Shown here in pieces: positions 1 to 9,637 of a stretch of 13,831 nt of DNA. The DNA is from RBC101 sp052387735 (GTDB lineage: Bacteria; Gemmatimonadota; Gemmatimonadetes; Gemmatimonadales; Gemmatimonadaceae): assembly GCA_052387735.1 (NCBI GenBank), contig JBQTIW010000098.1:1-13831 (forward strand). The letters run 5' to 3'. Each line of letters begins with the position of its first letter. Position 1 is the first letter of the stretch. The notes under the pieces are model-generated. The model ran no database searches and was not told where the DNA came from. It saw only the letters and a list, made by a program, of their open reading frames with translations. The position numbers and the translations under genes were made by a program.

Positions 1-285
1 CTAACGAGCGCGGTCGACGATCTCGACCACGCGCCACCGCTTGTCCTTCGACAGCGGCCGGGTCTCCGCGATGCGCACGGTGTCCCCGGCCTTGGCCGAG
101 TTCTCCTCGTCGTGCGCCTTCACGCGCTTGGTACGGGTCACCATCTTGCCGTAGACCGGGTGCGGCACGCGCCGTTCCAGCGCGACCACCACGGTCTTCT
201 GCATCTTGTCGCTCACCACGAGTCCCGTGCGCACCTTGCGGGCGTTGCGGGGGGTGGTCTGTTCCGTCTTCGTCATGTCGGCCAT
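1..285 (-). CDS. rpsQ: 30S ribosomal protein uS17 (S17)
   Basis: Small-subunit protein that binds 16S rRNA early in 30S assembly. The product is 94 aa with the usual OB-fold core: GLVVSDKMQKTVVVALER at about residues 21-38, a basic VPHPVYGKMVTRTKR stretch after it, then the AGDTVRIAETRPLSKDKRW segment near the C-terminus. It is slightly longer than typical S17 because of a short polar N-terminal extension before the core. The ATG at 283-285 was chosen because a GAGGAAC purine tract lies about 9 nt upstream and overlaps the rpmC stop. The stop codon TAG is at the first three bases of the window, so the gene is complete. It follows rpmC after 11 nt, the usual order L16-L29-S17. Confidence 0.97.
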   Translation of the reverse strand: MADMTKTEQTTPRNARKVRTGLVVSDKMQKTVVVALERRVPHPVYGKMVTRTKRVKAHDEENSAKAGDTVRIAETRPLSKDKRWRVVEIVDRAR

Positions 286-296
286 GGACTGGTTCC

Positions 297-492
297 TCAG
301 CGGCCCGCCCCGGCGCCGAGCTCACGCTCGCGCAGGACGGTCTTGAGCCGCGCAATATCCTTCCGGATCACGCGCAGCCGCAGCGGATCCTCCAACGTCT
401 CCGTCGCGCTCCGGAACTTCAGCCGGAAACGCTCCTCCTCGAGCTCGGCGATGCGCGACCGGATGTCGGCATCGGCCATCTCGCGAATCTCC

Positions 493-503
<11 letters not shown>
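297..503 (-). CDS. rpmC: 50S ribosomal protein uL29 (L29)
   Basis: A small helical large-subunit protein that sits near the polypeptide exit tunnel and forms part of the docking area for trigger factor and SRP. The product is 68 aa, a normal length. The N-terminal helix MRAEEIREMADADIRSRIAE and the conserved RFRLKFRSATETLEDPLRLR segment (about residues 26-45) are clear, followed by the basic helix IRKDIARLKTVLRER. The start codon lies inside the 3' end of rplP, giving an 11-nt overlap, which suggests translational coupling. The last six residues are Gly/Ala-rich and probably disordered. Confidence 0.96.
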
Positions 504-921
<418 letters not shown>

Positions 922-930
922 TGTCTATGT

Positions 931-1032
931 CTCGAGAGACGGGAACGGGAGACGGGAGACGGGAGGGATTGATCGAGAGCGGGCAGTCGTCGGATATCCG
1001 ACGCCAAACTCCCGCCTCCATCTCCCGTCTCT
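931..1032. repeat. Intergenic inverted-repeat element between rpsC and rplP
   Basis: This spacer holds a large imperfect inverted repeat. The left arm (about 935-967) is a tandem GGGAGAC array. The right arm (1011-1032) is its C-rich complement. Outer arms AGAGACGGGA (935-944) and TCCCGTCTCT (1023-1032) match perfectly. The centre is a 16-bp perfect palindrome, CGTCGGATATCCGACG (988-1003). The left arm on the plus strand also has five GGG tracts at 941-967 spaced by 1-4 nt, which fits a G-quadruplex pattern. The right arm matches the repeat at 5327-5347 in 20 of 21 bases, so this belongs to a family of elements. Confidence 0.8.
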
Positions 1033-1037
1033 GCCCC

Positions 1038-1697
1038 TCAGCTGCCCGTGCTATAGGTCTTGCCCCGCCGGTCTTCCACGACCTCTCCCCGGAAGATCCA
1101 CACTTTGACGCCGATCGTCCCGAAGGTGGTCTTGGCGGTCGACGTCGCATAGTCGATGTCCGCGCGCAACGTGTGGAGCGGCACCCGGCCTTCGTGGTAG
1201 CCCTCGACCCGTGCGATTTCCGCGCCGCCCAGTCGGCCCCCCGCCTTGACCTTGATGCCTAACGCACCCATCCGCATCGCGCTCTGCACCGCCCGCTTCA
1301 TCGCGCGGCGGAACGAAATGCGCTGCGACAGCTGGTTGGAGATGTTGTCGGCCACGAGCTGCGCATCGAGCTCGGGACGCTTGATCTCCTCGACGTTGAC
1401 GCCGACTTCCTTGCCCGACAACCGCGCGATCTCCTCGCGCAGTTTGTCCACCTCGGCGCCCTTCTTGCCGATCACGACGCCTGGCCGGCCGGTGTGAATC
1501 GTCACCACCACCTTCCCCGGCTTCCGCTCGATGTGCACGTCGGAGATCGCCGCATGCCCCAGCCGCGTCTTGATGTACTTTCGCAGCATCGAGTCTTCCT
1601 TGATCAGCTGCGGAAAGTCGCGGTTGGCGAACCAGCGCGAACGCCACTGCTTCGTGATCCCGAGGCGGAATCCGATCGGATAGGTCTTCTGTCCCAT
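1038..1697 (-). CDS. rpsC: 30S ribosomal protein uS3 (S3)
   Basis: Small-subunit head protein that lines the mRNA entry channel and has helicase-like mRNA unwinding activity together with S4 and S5. The product is 219 aa, close to the usual 210-235. The N-terminus GQKTYPIGFRLGI is canonical. The type II KH domain carries the GxxG loop GKKG at residues 77-80 inside RPGVVIGKKGAEVDKL. The C-terminal domain contains GRLGGAEIARVEGYHEGRVP (about 154-173). Start choice: the reading frame stays open upstream, but the ATG at 1695-1697 overlaps the rplV stop codon as TAATG and gives the standard N-terminus. One leucine is encoded by TTA inside a CGTTAGGC octamer. Confidence 0.97.
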   Translation of the reverse strand: MGQKTYPIGFRLGITKQWRSRWFANRDFPQLIKEDSMLRKYIKTRLGHAAISDVHIERKPGKVVVTIHTGRPGVVIGKKGAEVDKLREEIARLSGKEVGVNVEEIKRPELDAQLVADNISNQLSQRISFRRAMKRAVQSAMRMGALGIKVKAGGRLGGAEIARVEGYHEGRVPLHTLRADIDYATSTAKTTFGTIGVKVWIFRGEVVEDRRGKTYSTGS

Positions 1698-2107
1698 TAG
1701 CGACCTGCCTTCTCTGCCACGACGATCTCGACGTGGCTGGTGCGCTTGAAAATCGGAGTGGCACGCCCCATCGCCGCTGGCATCCACCGCTTGAGCTTCG
1801 GTCCTTCGTTGATGATCGCGTCCTTCACGAACAGCGTGTCCACGTCCACGGACTCGTTGTTCTGCCGCGCCTTCTGCTCGGCATTGGCGACGGCCGACTC
1901 CAGCACCTTGGCGATCTCGGTCGCCGCACGCTTTTTGGAGAACTTCAGCATCGACAGCGCCTCGTTCACCATCTGCCCCCGAATCTGGTCGATCACCAGG
2001 CGCATCTTGTAGGGCGATTGACGCGTCGCGCGCTGAAAGGCGGATGGCGGTGCCGCCTTCCGCTCCGCCTCACGACGCTCCTTGCGCGCCCTGCTCTTCC
2101 GGCTCAT
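1697..2107 (-). CDS. rplV: 50S ribosomal protein uL22 (L22)
   Basis: Large-subunit protein whose long beta hairpin lines the nascent-peptide tunnel next to the macrolide site. The product is 136 aa. That is longer than the roughly 110 aa of the E. coli protein, owing to a strongly basic, probably disordered N-terminal extension of about 25 residues (SRKSRARKERREAERKAAPP). The core begins near RQSPYKMRLVIDQIRG, contains KVLESAVANAEQKA, and has the tunnel hairpin EGPKLKRWMPAAMGRATPI followed by KRTSH. The ribosome-binding site GGGAGGGAAG lies about 7 nt before the ATG. The stop codon shares its last base with the rpsC start. Confidence 0.96.
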   Translation of the reverse strand: MSRKSRARKERREAERKAAPPSAFQRATRQSPYKMRLVIDQIRGQMVNEALSMLKFSKKRAATEIAKVLESAVANAEQKARQNNESVDVDTLFVKDAIINEGPKLKRWMPAAMGRATPIFKRTSHVEIVVAEKAGR

Positions 2108-2110
2108 GGA

Positions 2111-2431
2111 CTACTTCCCTCCCCTGGCCGCGGGAGCGGCACCCGGCGTCGGCGCCTTCTTGTCGGTCGGGCGGTTCCCGGAGTGTCCGCGGAACAGCCG
2201 CGTCGGCGCAAACTCGCCCAGCTTGTGGCCGACCATGTTCTCCGTCACGTACACGGGAATGAACTTGTTCCCGTTATGCACGGCGAACGTGTGCCCCACG
2301 AAGTCGGGGAGCACGGTGCTCGCACGCGACCACGTCTTCACGACGCGTTTCTCGTTCTTGGCATTCATGGTCTGCACCCGCTTGAGGAGTGCATCCTGAA
2401 CGAACGGTCCCTTTTTGACACTGCGAGCCAT
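2111..2431 (-). CDS. rpsS: 30S ribosomal protein uS19 (S19)
   Basis: Small-subunit head protein that pairs with S13 near the A site and bridges to the 50S. The product is 106 aa. The start ARSVKKGPFVQDALLKRV and the family signature YVTENMVGHKLGEFAPTRLF (about residues 61-80) are diagnostic. The C-terminus FRGHSGNRPTDKKAP is extended by a Pro/Ala/Gly/Lys-rich tail of about 15 residues, so it is longer than the usual 92 aa. An AAGAG purine tract precedes the ATG. rplV starts 3 nt after its stop. Upstream is a 110-nt spacer with tandem CCGTCYAYCC repeats. Confidence 0.97.
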   Translation of the reverse strand: MARSVKKGPFVQDALLKRVQTMNAKNEKRVVKTWSRASTVLPDFVGHTFAVHNGNKFIPVYVTENMVGHKLGEFAPTRLFRGHSGNRPTDKKAPTPGAAPAARGGK

Positions 2432-2477
2432 AGGTCTCTTCGTGATTCGTTAGGTCCCCGGCGGCCCTCCGCCCGTC

Positions 2478-2539
2478 CCGTCCATCCCTCGATCCGTCTA
2501 CCCGTCATCCGTCTACCCCGCCCACCCGTCCATCCGTCC
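2478..2539. repeat. Degenerate tandem decamer CCGTCYAYCC between rplB and rpsS
   Basis: The 110-nt spacer contains near-identical decamers CCGTCCATCC at 2478-2487 and 2526-2535, and CCGTCTACCC at 2494-2503 and 2509-2518, with partial copies (CCGTCATCC at 2502-2510) between them. All are in the same orientation, unlike the inverted arrays in the other long spacers. On the transcribed strand the segment is purine-rich and G-rich. No promoter or ribosome-binding role is evident. A CGTTAGG heptamer lies at 2448-2454, between the array and rpsS. Confidence 0.75.
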
Positions 2540-2541
2540 TG

Positions 2542-3381
2542 TTAGAAGCCCGACTGCGTTGCCTTCCCACGCCGCCGTCCACGCACGATCAGTTTCTGCG
2601 ACGGCTTCTTGAGATTCCGCGTTTTCACGCCTTCCTTCTTGCCCCACGGACTCACCACGTTCCGTCCCCCACGGGTCCGTCCGCCGTGCGGATGGTCCAC
2701 CGGGTTCATCACTTCGCCGCGCACCTTGGGCCGGCGGCCCTTCCAGCGCGTCTTCCCGGCCTTGCCGTAGGAGACGAGCTCGTGCTCCGCGTTGCCCACC
2801 TCGCCGATCGTGCCCAGACAGCGCATGTGAACGCGGCGCATCTCCGTCGACCCCATGCGCAACGTGACGTACTCGCCTTCCTTGGCCACGACCTCGGCCG
2901 ACATCCCCGCCGAGCGCGCCATCTGCCCACCCTTGCCCGGCACCAGCTCGATGTTGTGCACCGACGTGCCGAGCGGCACTTCGCCTAACGGCAGCGCATT
3001 CCCGGTCCGGATGTCCGATCCCGGACCCGACACCACGTGGTCGCCGACGCCGAGGCCTTTGGGATGCAGGATGTAGCGCTTCTCCCCGTCGGCGTACTCG
3101 ACCAGCGCGATCCGCGCCGTGCGATTCGGATCGTACTCGATCTCTTTCACGGTCCCGATGCTGCCGAACTTGTTGCGCTTGAAGTCGATCACGCGATACA
3201 TCCGCTTGTGACCGCCGCCACGGCGGCGCATCGCGATGTGCCCGTGGTTGTCGCGGCCGCCGCTCTTCTTGAGCGGCTCGAGCAGCGCCTTTTCCGGCGT
3301 TGTACGCGTGATCTCGGCGAAATCCGACACCGAGCGGAAACGCGTGCCCTTCGTGACCGGCTTGAATTGACGAATGCCCAT
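2542..3381 (-). CDS. rplB: 50S ribosomal protein uL2 (L2)
   Basis: Core large-subunit protein required for subunit association and close to the peptidyl transferase centre. The product is 279 aa, the normal length. The N-terminus MGIRQFKPVTKGTRFRSVSD is canonical. The RRRGGGHKRMYRVIDFKRNK block lies at about residues 52-71. The highly conserved MNPVDHPHGGRTRGGR motif is at about 225-240, with the HPH histidines at 230 and 232. The basic C-terminus LIVRGRRR is intact. The gene starts 6 nt after the rplW stop. It contains a TTA leucine codon in a CGTTAGGC context at 2983-2990, in the PLGEVPLG segment, while the second Leu-Gly a few codons later uses CTC. Confidence 0.98.
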   Translation of the reverse strand: MGIRQFKPVTKGTRFRSVSDFAEITRTTPEKALLEPLKKSGGRDNHGHIAMRRRGGGHKRMYRVIDFKRNKFGSIGTVKEIEYDPNRTARIALVEYADGEKRYILHPKGLGVGDHVVSGPGSDIRTGNALPLGEVPLGTSVHNIELVPGKGGQMARSAGMSAEVVAKEGEYVTLRMGSTEMRRVHMRCLGTIGEVGNAEHELVSYGKAGKTRWKGRRPKVRGEVMNPVDHPHGGRTRGGRNVVSPWGKKEGVKTRNLKKPSQKLIVRGRRRGKATQSGF

Positions 3382-3387
3382 GCGGCT

Positions 3388-3678
3388 CTAGCCCTCGAAG
3401 ATTTCGATCTTGTCGCCGTCTTTCAGCGTCACGATCGCCTTTTTCCAGCTCGGCCGAAGGCCGGCGGTCTTCCCCATGTTGCGCCGCGGCTTGCCGCGGA
3501 TGTTCATGGTCCAGACTCCGGTGACCTTCACGCCGAACAAACGCTCAATTGCTTGCCGGATGGCCGGCTTGGTCGCGTCACTCGCCACTTCGAAGACGTA
3601 CTCGCCGCGCGCCTGGTACTGCGCCGAGGTCTTCTCGGTCACGAGCGGACGTACGATGGTGCGTGTCAGAATCGCCAT
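3388..3678 (-). CDS. rplW: 50S ribosomal protein uL23 (L23)
   Basis: Large-subunit protein at the tunnel exit and the main contact for trigger factor and SRP. The product is 96 aa. Recognisable segments are IVRPLVTEKTSAQ near the N-terminus, YVFEVASDATKPAIRQAIE (about 27-45), the FGVKVTGVWTMN strand, and the basic loop RGKPRRNMGKTAGLRPSWKK (about 61-80), ending in the usual IVTLKDGDKIEIFEG. The ribosome-binding site AAGGGGAG lies within the last codons of rplD. rplB follows after 6 nt. Confidence 0.97.
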   Translation of the reverse strand: MAILTRTIVRPLVTEKTSAQYQARGEYVFEVASDATKPAIRQAIERLFGVKVTGVWTMNIRGKPRRNMGKTAGLRPSWKKAIVTLKDGDKIEIFEG

Positions 3679-3681
3679 CGG

Positions 3682-4530
3682 TCAGCTCCCCTTCTTCTTC
3701 GTCGACTTCTTCGCCGCCGGCTTCTTCGCGGTGGTCCTGGCCACGGCGTTCTTGGCAGCCGGCGCCTTGGCCGCTGCCTTCGCCGCGGGCTTCTTCTTGG
3801 CGGCCGGTTTCACCTTCTCCCCTTTCGCCGGTTTTTCCGGCTTTGCCGCCTTCGCCGGCTTTTTCGCGGCAGCCACCGGCTCCTTCTCGGCAATCGGAGC
3901 CAACACGTGACCGATCGCCGGCGCTTCCACCAATAGCGTGTCCGACCACAGGATGTGATAGGTCGACGCATCGCTGAACGGCATCACGTGCACGTTCGGA
4001 AGGTTGCGACCGCTCAGGTGGACGTTGGGCTTGTTCCCGTCGGTGAGCACGAGAACCTTGCGCCCATCCACGCCCACGCGGGCGATGAGGCCTTGCAGCG
4101 TCTTGGTCCGCGGTTCGGTGTAGTTGAACGCGTCGATGACGATGATGGCACTCTCGCTGGCGCGGGCATTGAACGCGCTCTTGCGCGCCAGCTGCTTGAC
4201 CTTTTTAGGTAGTGACTGGTCGTAATTCCGGTCGCCGTGCGGCCCGAAGACCGTCCCTCCACCCGGCCAGTGCGGCGCACGTGTCGAGCCCTGGCGGGCG
4301 CGTCCAGTCCCCTTCTGCTTCCAGGGCTTCTGGTTGCCGCCGATCACGAGGCCACGCGTCTTGGTGTATGCGGTCGCCTGACGCTGGTTGGCCAGGTACG
4401 CTTTCACCGCCAGGTGCATCGCCGGCATGTTGATGGTGCCGTCGAACGTGGCCGCGGGCAGCGACACACGTTCCCGCGCGGTGCCCAATCCGGTGTAGGC
4501 GGCGGCGTCGAAGGAAGTCTGCTCAGCCAT
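3682..4530 (-). CDS. rplD: 50S ribosomal protein uL4 (L4) with a histone-H1-like C-terminal tail
   Basis: Large-subunit protein whose extended loop lines the exit tunnel. In enterobacteria it also represses the S10 operon. The product is 282 aa against about 205 for most family members. The core (residues 1 to about 213) is normal, with GNQKPWKQKGTGRARQGSTR at 66-84 in the tunnel loop, and SAIIVIDAFNY plus KVLVLTDGNKPNVHLSGRNL in the globular domain. From about residue 214 the protein continues as a Lys/Ala/Pro repeat tail (units such as AAKKPAKAAKPEKPAKGE and AKKPAAKKSTKKKGS). The tail is low-complexity, very basic and presumably disordered. It is encoded in frame with no sign of a frameshift. 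A strong AGGGG precedes the ATG. Confidence 0.96.
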   Translation of the reverse strand: MAEQTSFDAAAYTGLGTARERVSLPAATFDGTINMPAMHLAVKAYLANQRQATAYTKTRGLVIGGNQKPWKQKGTGRARQGSTRAPHWPGGGTVFGPHGDRNYDQSLPKKVKQLARKSAFNARASESAIIVIDAFNYTEPRTKTLQGLIARVGVDGRKVLVLTDGNKPNVHLSGRNLPNVHVMPFSDASTYHILWSDTLLVEAPAIGHVLAPIAEKEPVAAAKKPAKAAKPEKPAKGEKVKPAAKKKPAAKAAAKAPAAKNAVARTTAKKPAAKKSTKKKGS

Positions 4531-4533
4531 GGT

Positions 4534-5214
4534 TTACCCCTGCTTCCGCACGAGCACGATGCCGTTGGCGGCGCCCGCCACCGCACCGCGGATGTAGAGC
4601 AGGTGACGCTCGGCGTCGACCTTCTCGATGCGAAGATTGATTTGCGTGTGGCGCGCCGATCCGTAGTGGCCCGGCATGCGCTTGCCCTTGATGACGCGGG
4701 ATGGATCGGTGCCGGCGCCCACCGACCCCGGGCGGCGGTGCTTCGTGTTGCCGTGCGTGTTGGGGCCGCCACCAATGCCGTAGCGTTTGACCACCCCCTG
4801 GAATCCGCGGCCCTTGCTGGTACCGGTGACCTTCACCAGTTCGCCGACCTGGAAGATCGAGACCTCCACCGTGTCGCCGAGCTTGTACTCGGGGGCAGTG
4901 GCCATGTCGTCGATGCGGAATGAGCGCAGCACGTGCGGCGCCGCCTCGAGACCCGCCTTCGTCGCATGTCCGACGGCTGCGGTCGTGGCGCGGCGCCCCT
5001 TGGGCACCTTCTTCTCGCCCCGCTTCGCCTCACGGCGCGTGCGCAAGCTGCCATACCCCAGCTGCAGCGCAGCGAAGCCCGGCTTGTCGGACTCATCGCC
5101 GATCAGCTGCACGACGGGGTTGGGCTTCGCCTCCACCACCGTGCAGGGAATCTGCTGTCCCTGTTCGTTGAAGATCTGGGTCATCCCCAGCTTCTTGCCA
5201 ATGATGCCTAACAT
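4534..5214 (-). CDS. rplC: 50S ribosomal protein uL3 (L3)
   Basis: Early-assembly large-subunit protein whose loop reaches towards the peptidyl transferase centre. The product is 226 aa. The N-terminus MLGIIGKKLGMTQIF is canonical. The hallmark segment VTGTSKGRGFQGVVKRYG and the loop GPNTHGNTKHRRPGSVG are both present, followed by GKRMPGHYGSARHTQINL. The glutamine that is methylated in some bacteria would fall in the FQGV context, which is conserved. Start: the frame is open further upstream, but the ATG at 5212-5214 gives the standard start and is preceded by GAGGGGAA. Its second codon is TTA in a TTAGGC context. rplD begins 3 nt after the stop. Confidence 0.97.
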   Translation of the reverse strand: MLGIIGKKLGMTQIFNEQGQQIPCTVVEAKPNPVVQLIGDESDKPGFAALQLGYGSLRTRREAKRGEKKVPKGRRATTAAVGHATKAGLEAAPHVLRSFRIDDMATAPEYKLGDTVEVSIFQVGELVKVTGTSKGRGFQGVVKRYGIGGGPNTHGNTKHRRPGSVGAGTDPSRVIKGKRMPGHYGSARHTQINLRIEKVDAERHLLYIRGAVAGAANGIVLVRKQG

Positions 5215-5348
5215 GATTCCCCTCGGTCTTCGGTAGTCACGGCACAGGCCCGCGACGCGGCGCCCGACTGCTGCCGTTGGACTCTGACAACGTCCGGAAC
5301 ACGGGCACGACCCTGCGCGGGTCATTCCCGTCTCCATCTCCCGTCTCG
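5215..5348. repeat. Spacer between rpsJ and rplC with GACGGGAG-family repeat
   Basis: This 134-nt intergenic region contains CCCGTCTCCATCTCCCGTCTC at 5327-5347. It matches 1011-1031 in 20 of 21 positions, so it is another copy of the same spacer repeat. A short hairpin, GACCC-TGCGC-GGGTC, lies at about 5308-5322. The partner G-rich arm is degenerate here, so the element looks like a partial copy. No open reading frame or promoter stands out. Confidence 0.65.
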
Positions 5349-5657
5349 CTATTGCACCTTGATCTCCACGTCCACGCCCGCCGGCAGATCCAGTTTGGTC
5401 AGCGCATCCACCGTCTGCGCGCGCGAATCGAGAATGTCGATCACCCGTTTGTGGGTCTTCAGCTCGAACTGCTCGCGCGACTTCTTGTCCACGTGCGGCG
5501 ACCGCAGCAGCGTCCAGCGACGCGTCTTGGTCGGTAGCGGGATCGGACCGGAGACCTGCGCCCCCGTCTTTTCCGCCGTCCGCACGATGTCCGACGCCGC
5601 CTGGTCGATGACCGCGTGGTCGAACGCCTTCAACCGGATGCGAATTCTGCCTGCCAT
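5349..5657 (-). CDS. rpsJ: 30S ribosomal protein uS10 (S10)
   Basis: Small-subunit head protein. In many bacteria it also pairs with NusB in transcription antitermination. The product is 102 aa, the standard length. The N-terminus AGRIRIRLKAFDHAVIDQAA is typical. The signature VSGPIPLPTKTRRWTLLRSP lies at about residues 35-54, and KSREQFELKTHKRVIDI follows. The ATG at 5655-5657 is preceded by GAGGGA. The gene sits between two long repeat-bearing spacers, upstream (141 nt to tuf) and downstream (134 nt to rplC). Confidence 0.98.
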   Translation of the reverse strand: MAGRIRIRLKAFDHAVIDQAASDIVRTAEKTGAQVSGPIPLPTKTRRWTLLRSPHVDKKSREQFELKTHKRVIDILDSRAQTVDALTKLDLPAGVDVEIKVQ

Positions 5658-5666
5658 TGCTTCCCT

Positions 5667-5795
5667 CGTTAGACGGGAGACTGGAGACGGGAGACGGGAG
5701 GGCTCGCCGCACCCGCGGCTCGCGAATCCCTCGAGATCGGGAGCTGGGCGGCAACGCCGCGCAACTCCCGTCTCTCGTCTCCCGTCTCCCGTCTC
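5667..5795. repeat. Large inverted-repeat element between tuf and rpsJ
   Basis: Perfect 17-bp arms GAGACGGGAGACGGGAG (5684-5700) and its complement (5779-5795) enclose about 78 bp. Nested inside is a second hairpin, CGGGAG (5738-5743) with CTCCCG (5765-5770), capped by GGCG-GCAA-CGCC. Additional imperfect GGGAGAC and CTCCCGT units extend both arms. A transcript crossing from tuf into rpsJ could fold into a long stem. There is no U-run after it, so it is not a typical intrinsic terminator. Confidence 0.85.
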
Positions 5796-5798
5796 GTT

Positions 5799-7001
<1,203 letters not shown>

Positions 7002-7062
7002 TGCTGCGATCCTGGTGAAGTGGAATCCGCTGTTGCTGCTGTCGTGTCGTGCTGCCCGCTGC

Positions 7063-9180
<2,118 letters not shown>

Positions 9181-9637
9181 AGCGTCTATTCGTTAGGCGG
9201 GGACCGGGCGACCCGGTGCGCGCCGTTCCATTCAGCAAAAACGCGGGTGGACCTGGCGTCTCTTCAGACAGAGACCGGTATCCATCCGCCGTCGCCGGGT
9301 GCACACGCCACTGCAGCGCGCATGGGGACCCGAGGCGCGTCGAGACCAGACGGCTCGACGTCAAGTTGTCCTGCGTCGCTTGTCGGGAACCGGATGCCCC
9401 GTTCGAGGTCCGATCGGCTTGTCGCTCCCTCGCGCCATTCGCGAGCCCATAGGCGCCGACGCGCAGTTCGTCGGCCATACGTCTTAACCCGTCGGCTCTT
9501 AAAGCCAGCCGCGGGAGCCGAGTAATGTGGACAGCGTCGAAACGAAAGTCAATCCTCTACTTGCGGGGGGCAGTGGGTCAATTCGGTTTTTGTTTGGCCA
9601 CTCCTTTTCAGGGCAGGTTTTGCCCATGAATGAGTCG
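9181..9637. other. Gene-poor leader between the accessory segment and fusA
   Basis: This 457-bp stretch has no credible gene; the frames that are open in it have no recognisable protein pattern. It must hold the fusA promoter and 5' leader, but I cannot single out a convincing -35/-10 pair. Structured elements seen are ACCGGG-CGA-CCCGGT (9203-9217), which lies just before fusA, GTCTCT-TCAGAC-AGAGAC (9258-9275), TCGGCTC paired with GAGCCGA (9492-9498, 9515-9521), and GGGCA-GGTTT-TGCCC (9611-9625) just past the end of the hypothetical gene. A CGTTAGG heptamer lies at 9191-9197. From about 9540 rightwards the DNA looks less GC-rich. Confidence 0.6.
9203..9217 (-). promoter_or_regulatory. Stem-loop in the fusA leader
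   Basis: Perfect 6-bp stem ACCGGG/CCCGGT with a CGA loop, 22 nt upstream of the fusA ATG. It would form in the fusA mRNA leader. No ribosome-binding site is visible between it and the start codon. A regulatory role is inference only. Confidence 0.35.

Noticed and set aside
2461..2541. CRISPR-like repeats
   Set aside because: Units are only about 10 bp, degenerate, contiguous and without unique spacers; no cas genes are present.
5667..5795. Intrinsic terminator between tuf and rpsJ
   Set aside because: The stem is long but no U-run follows on either strand, and the genes on both sides belong to one co-oriented cluster.
9492..9521. tRNA or terminator near 9490-9520
   Set aside because: Only one 7-bp stem with a 16-nt loop is present; there is no cloverleaf and no T-tract.
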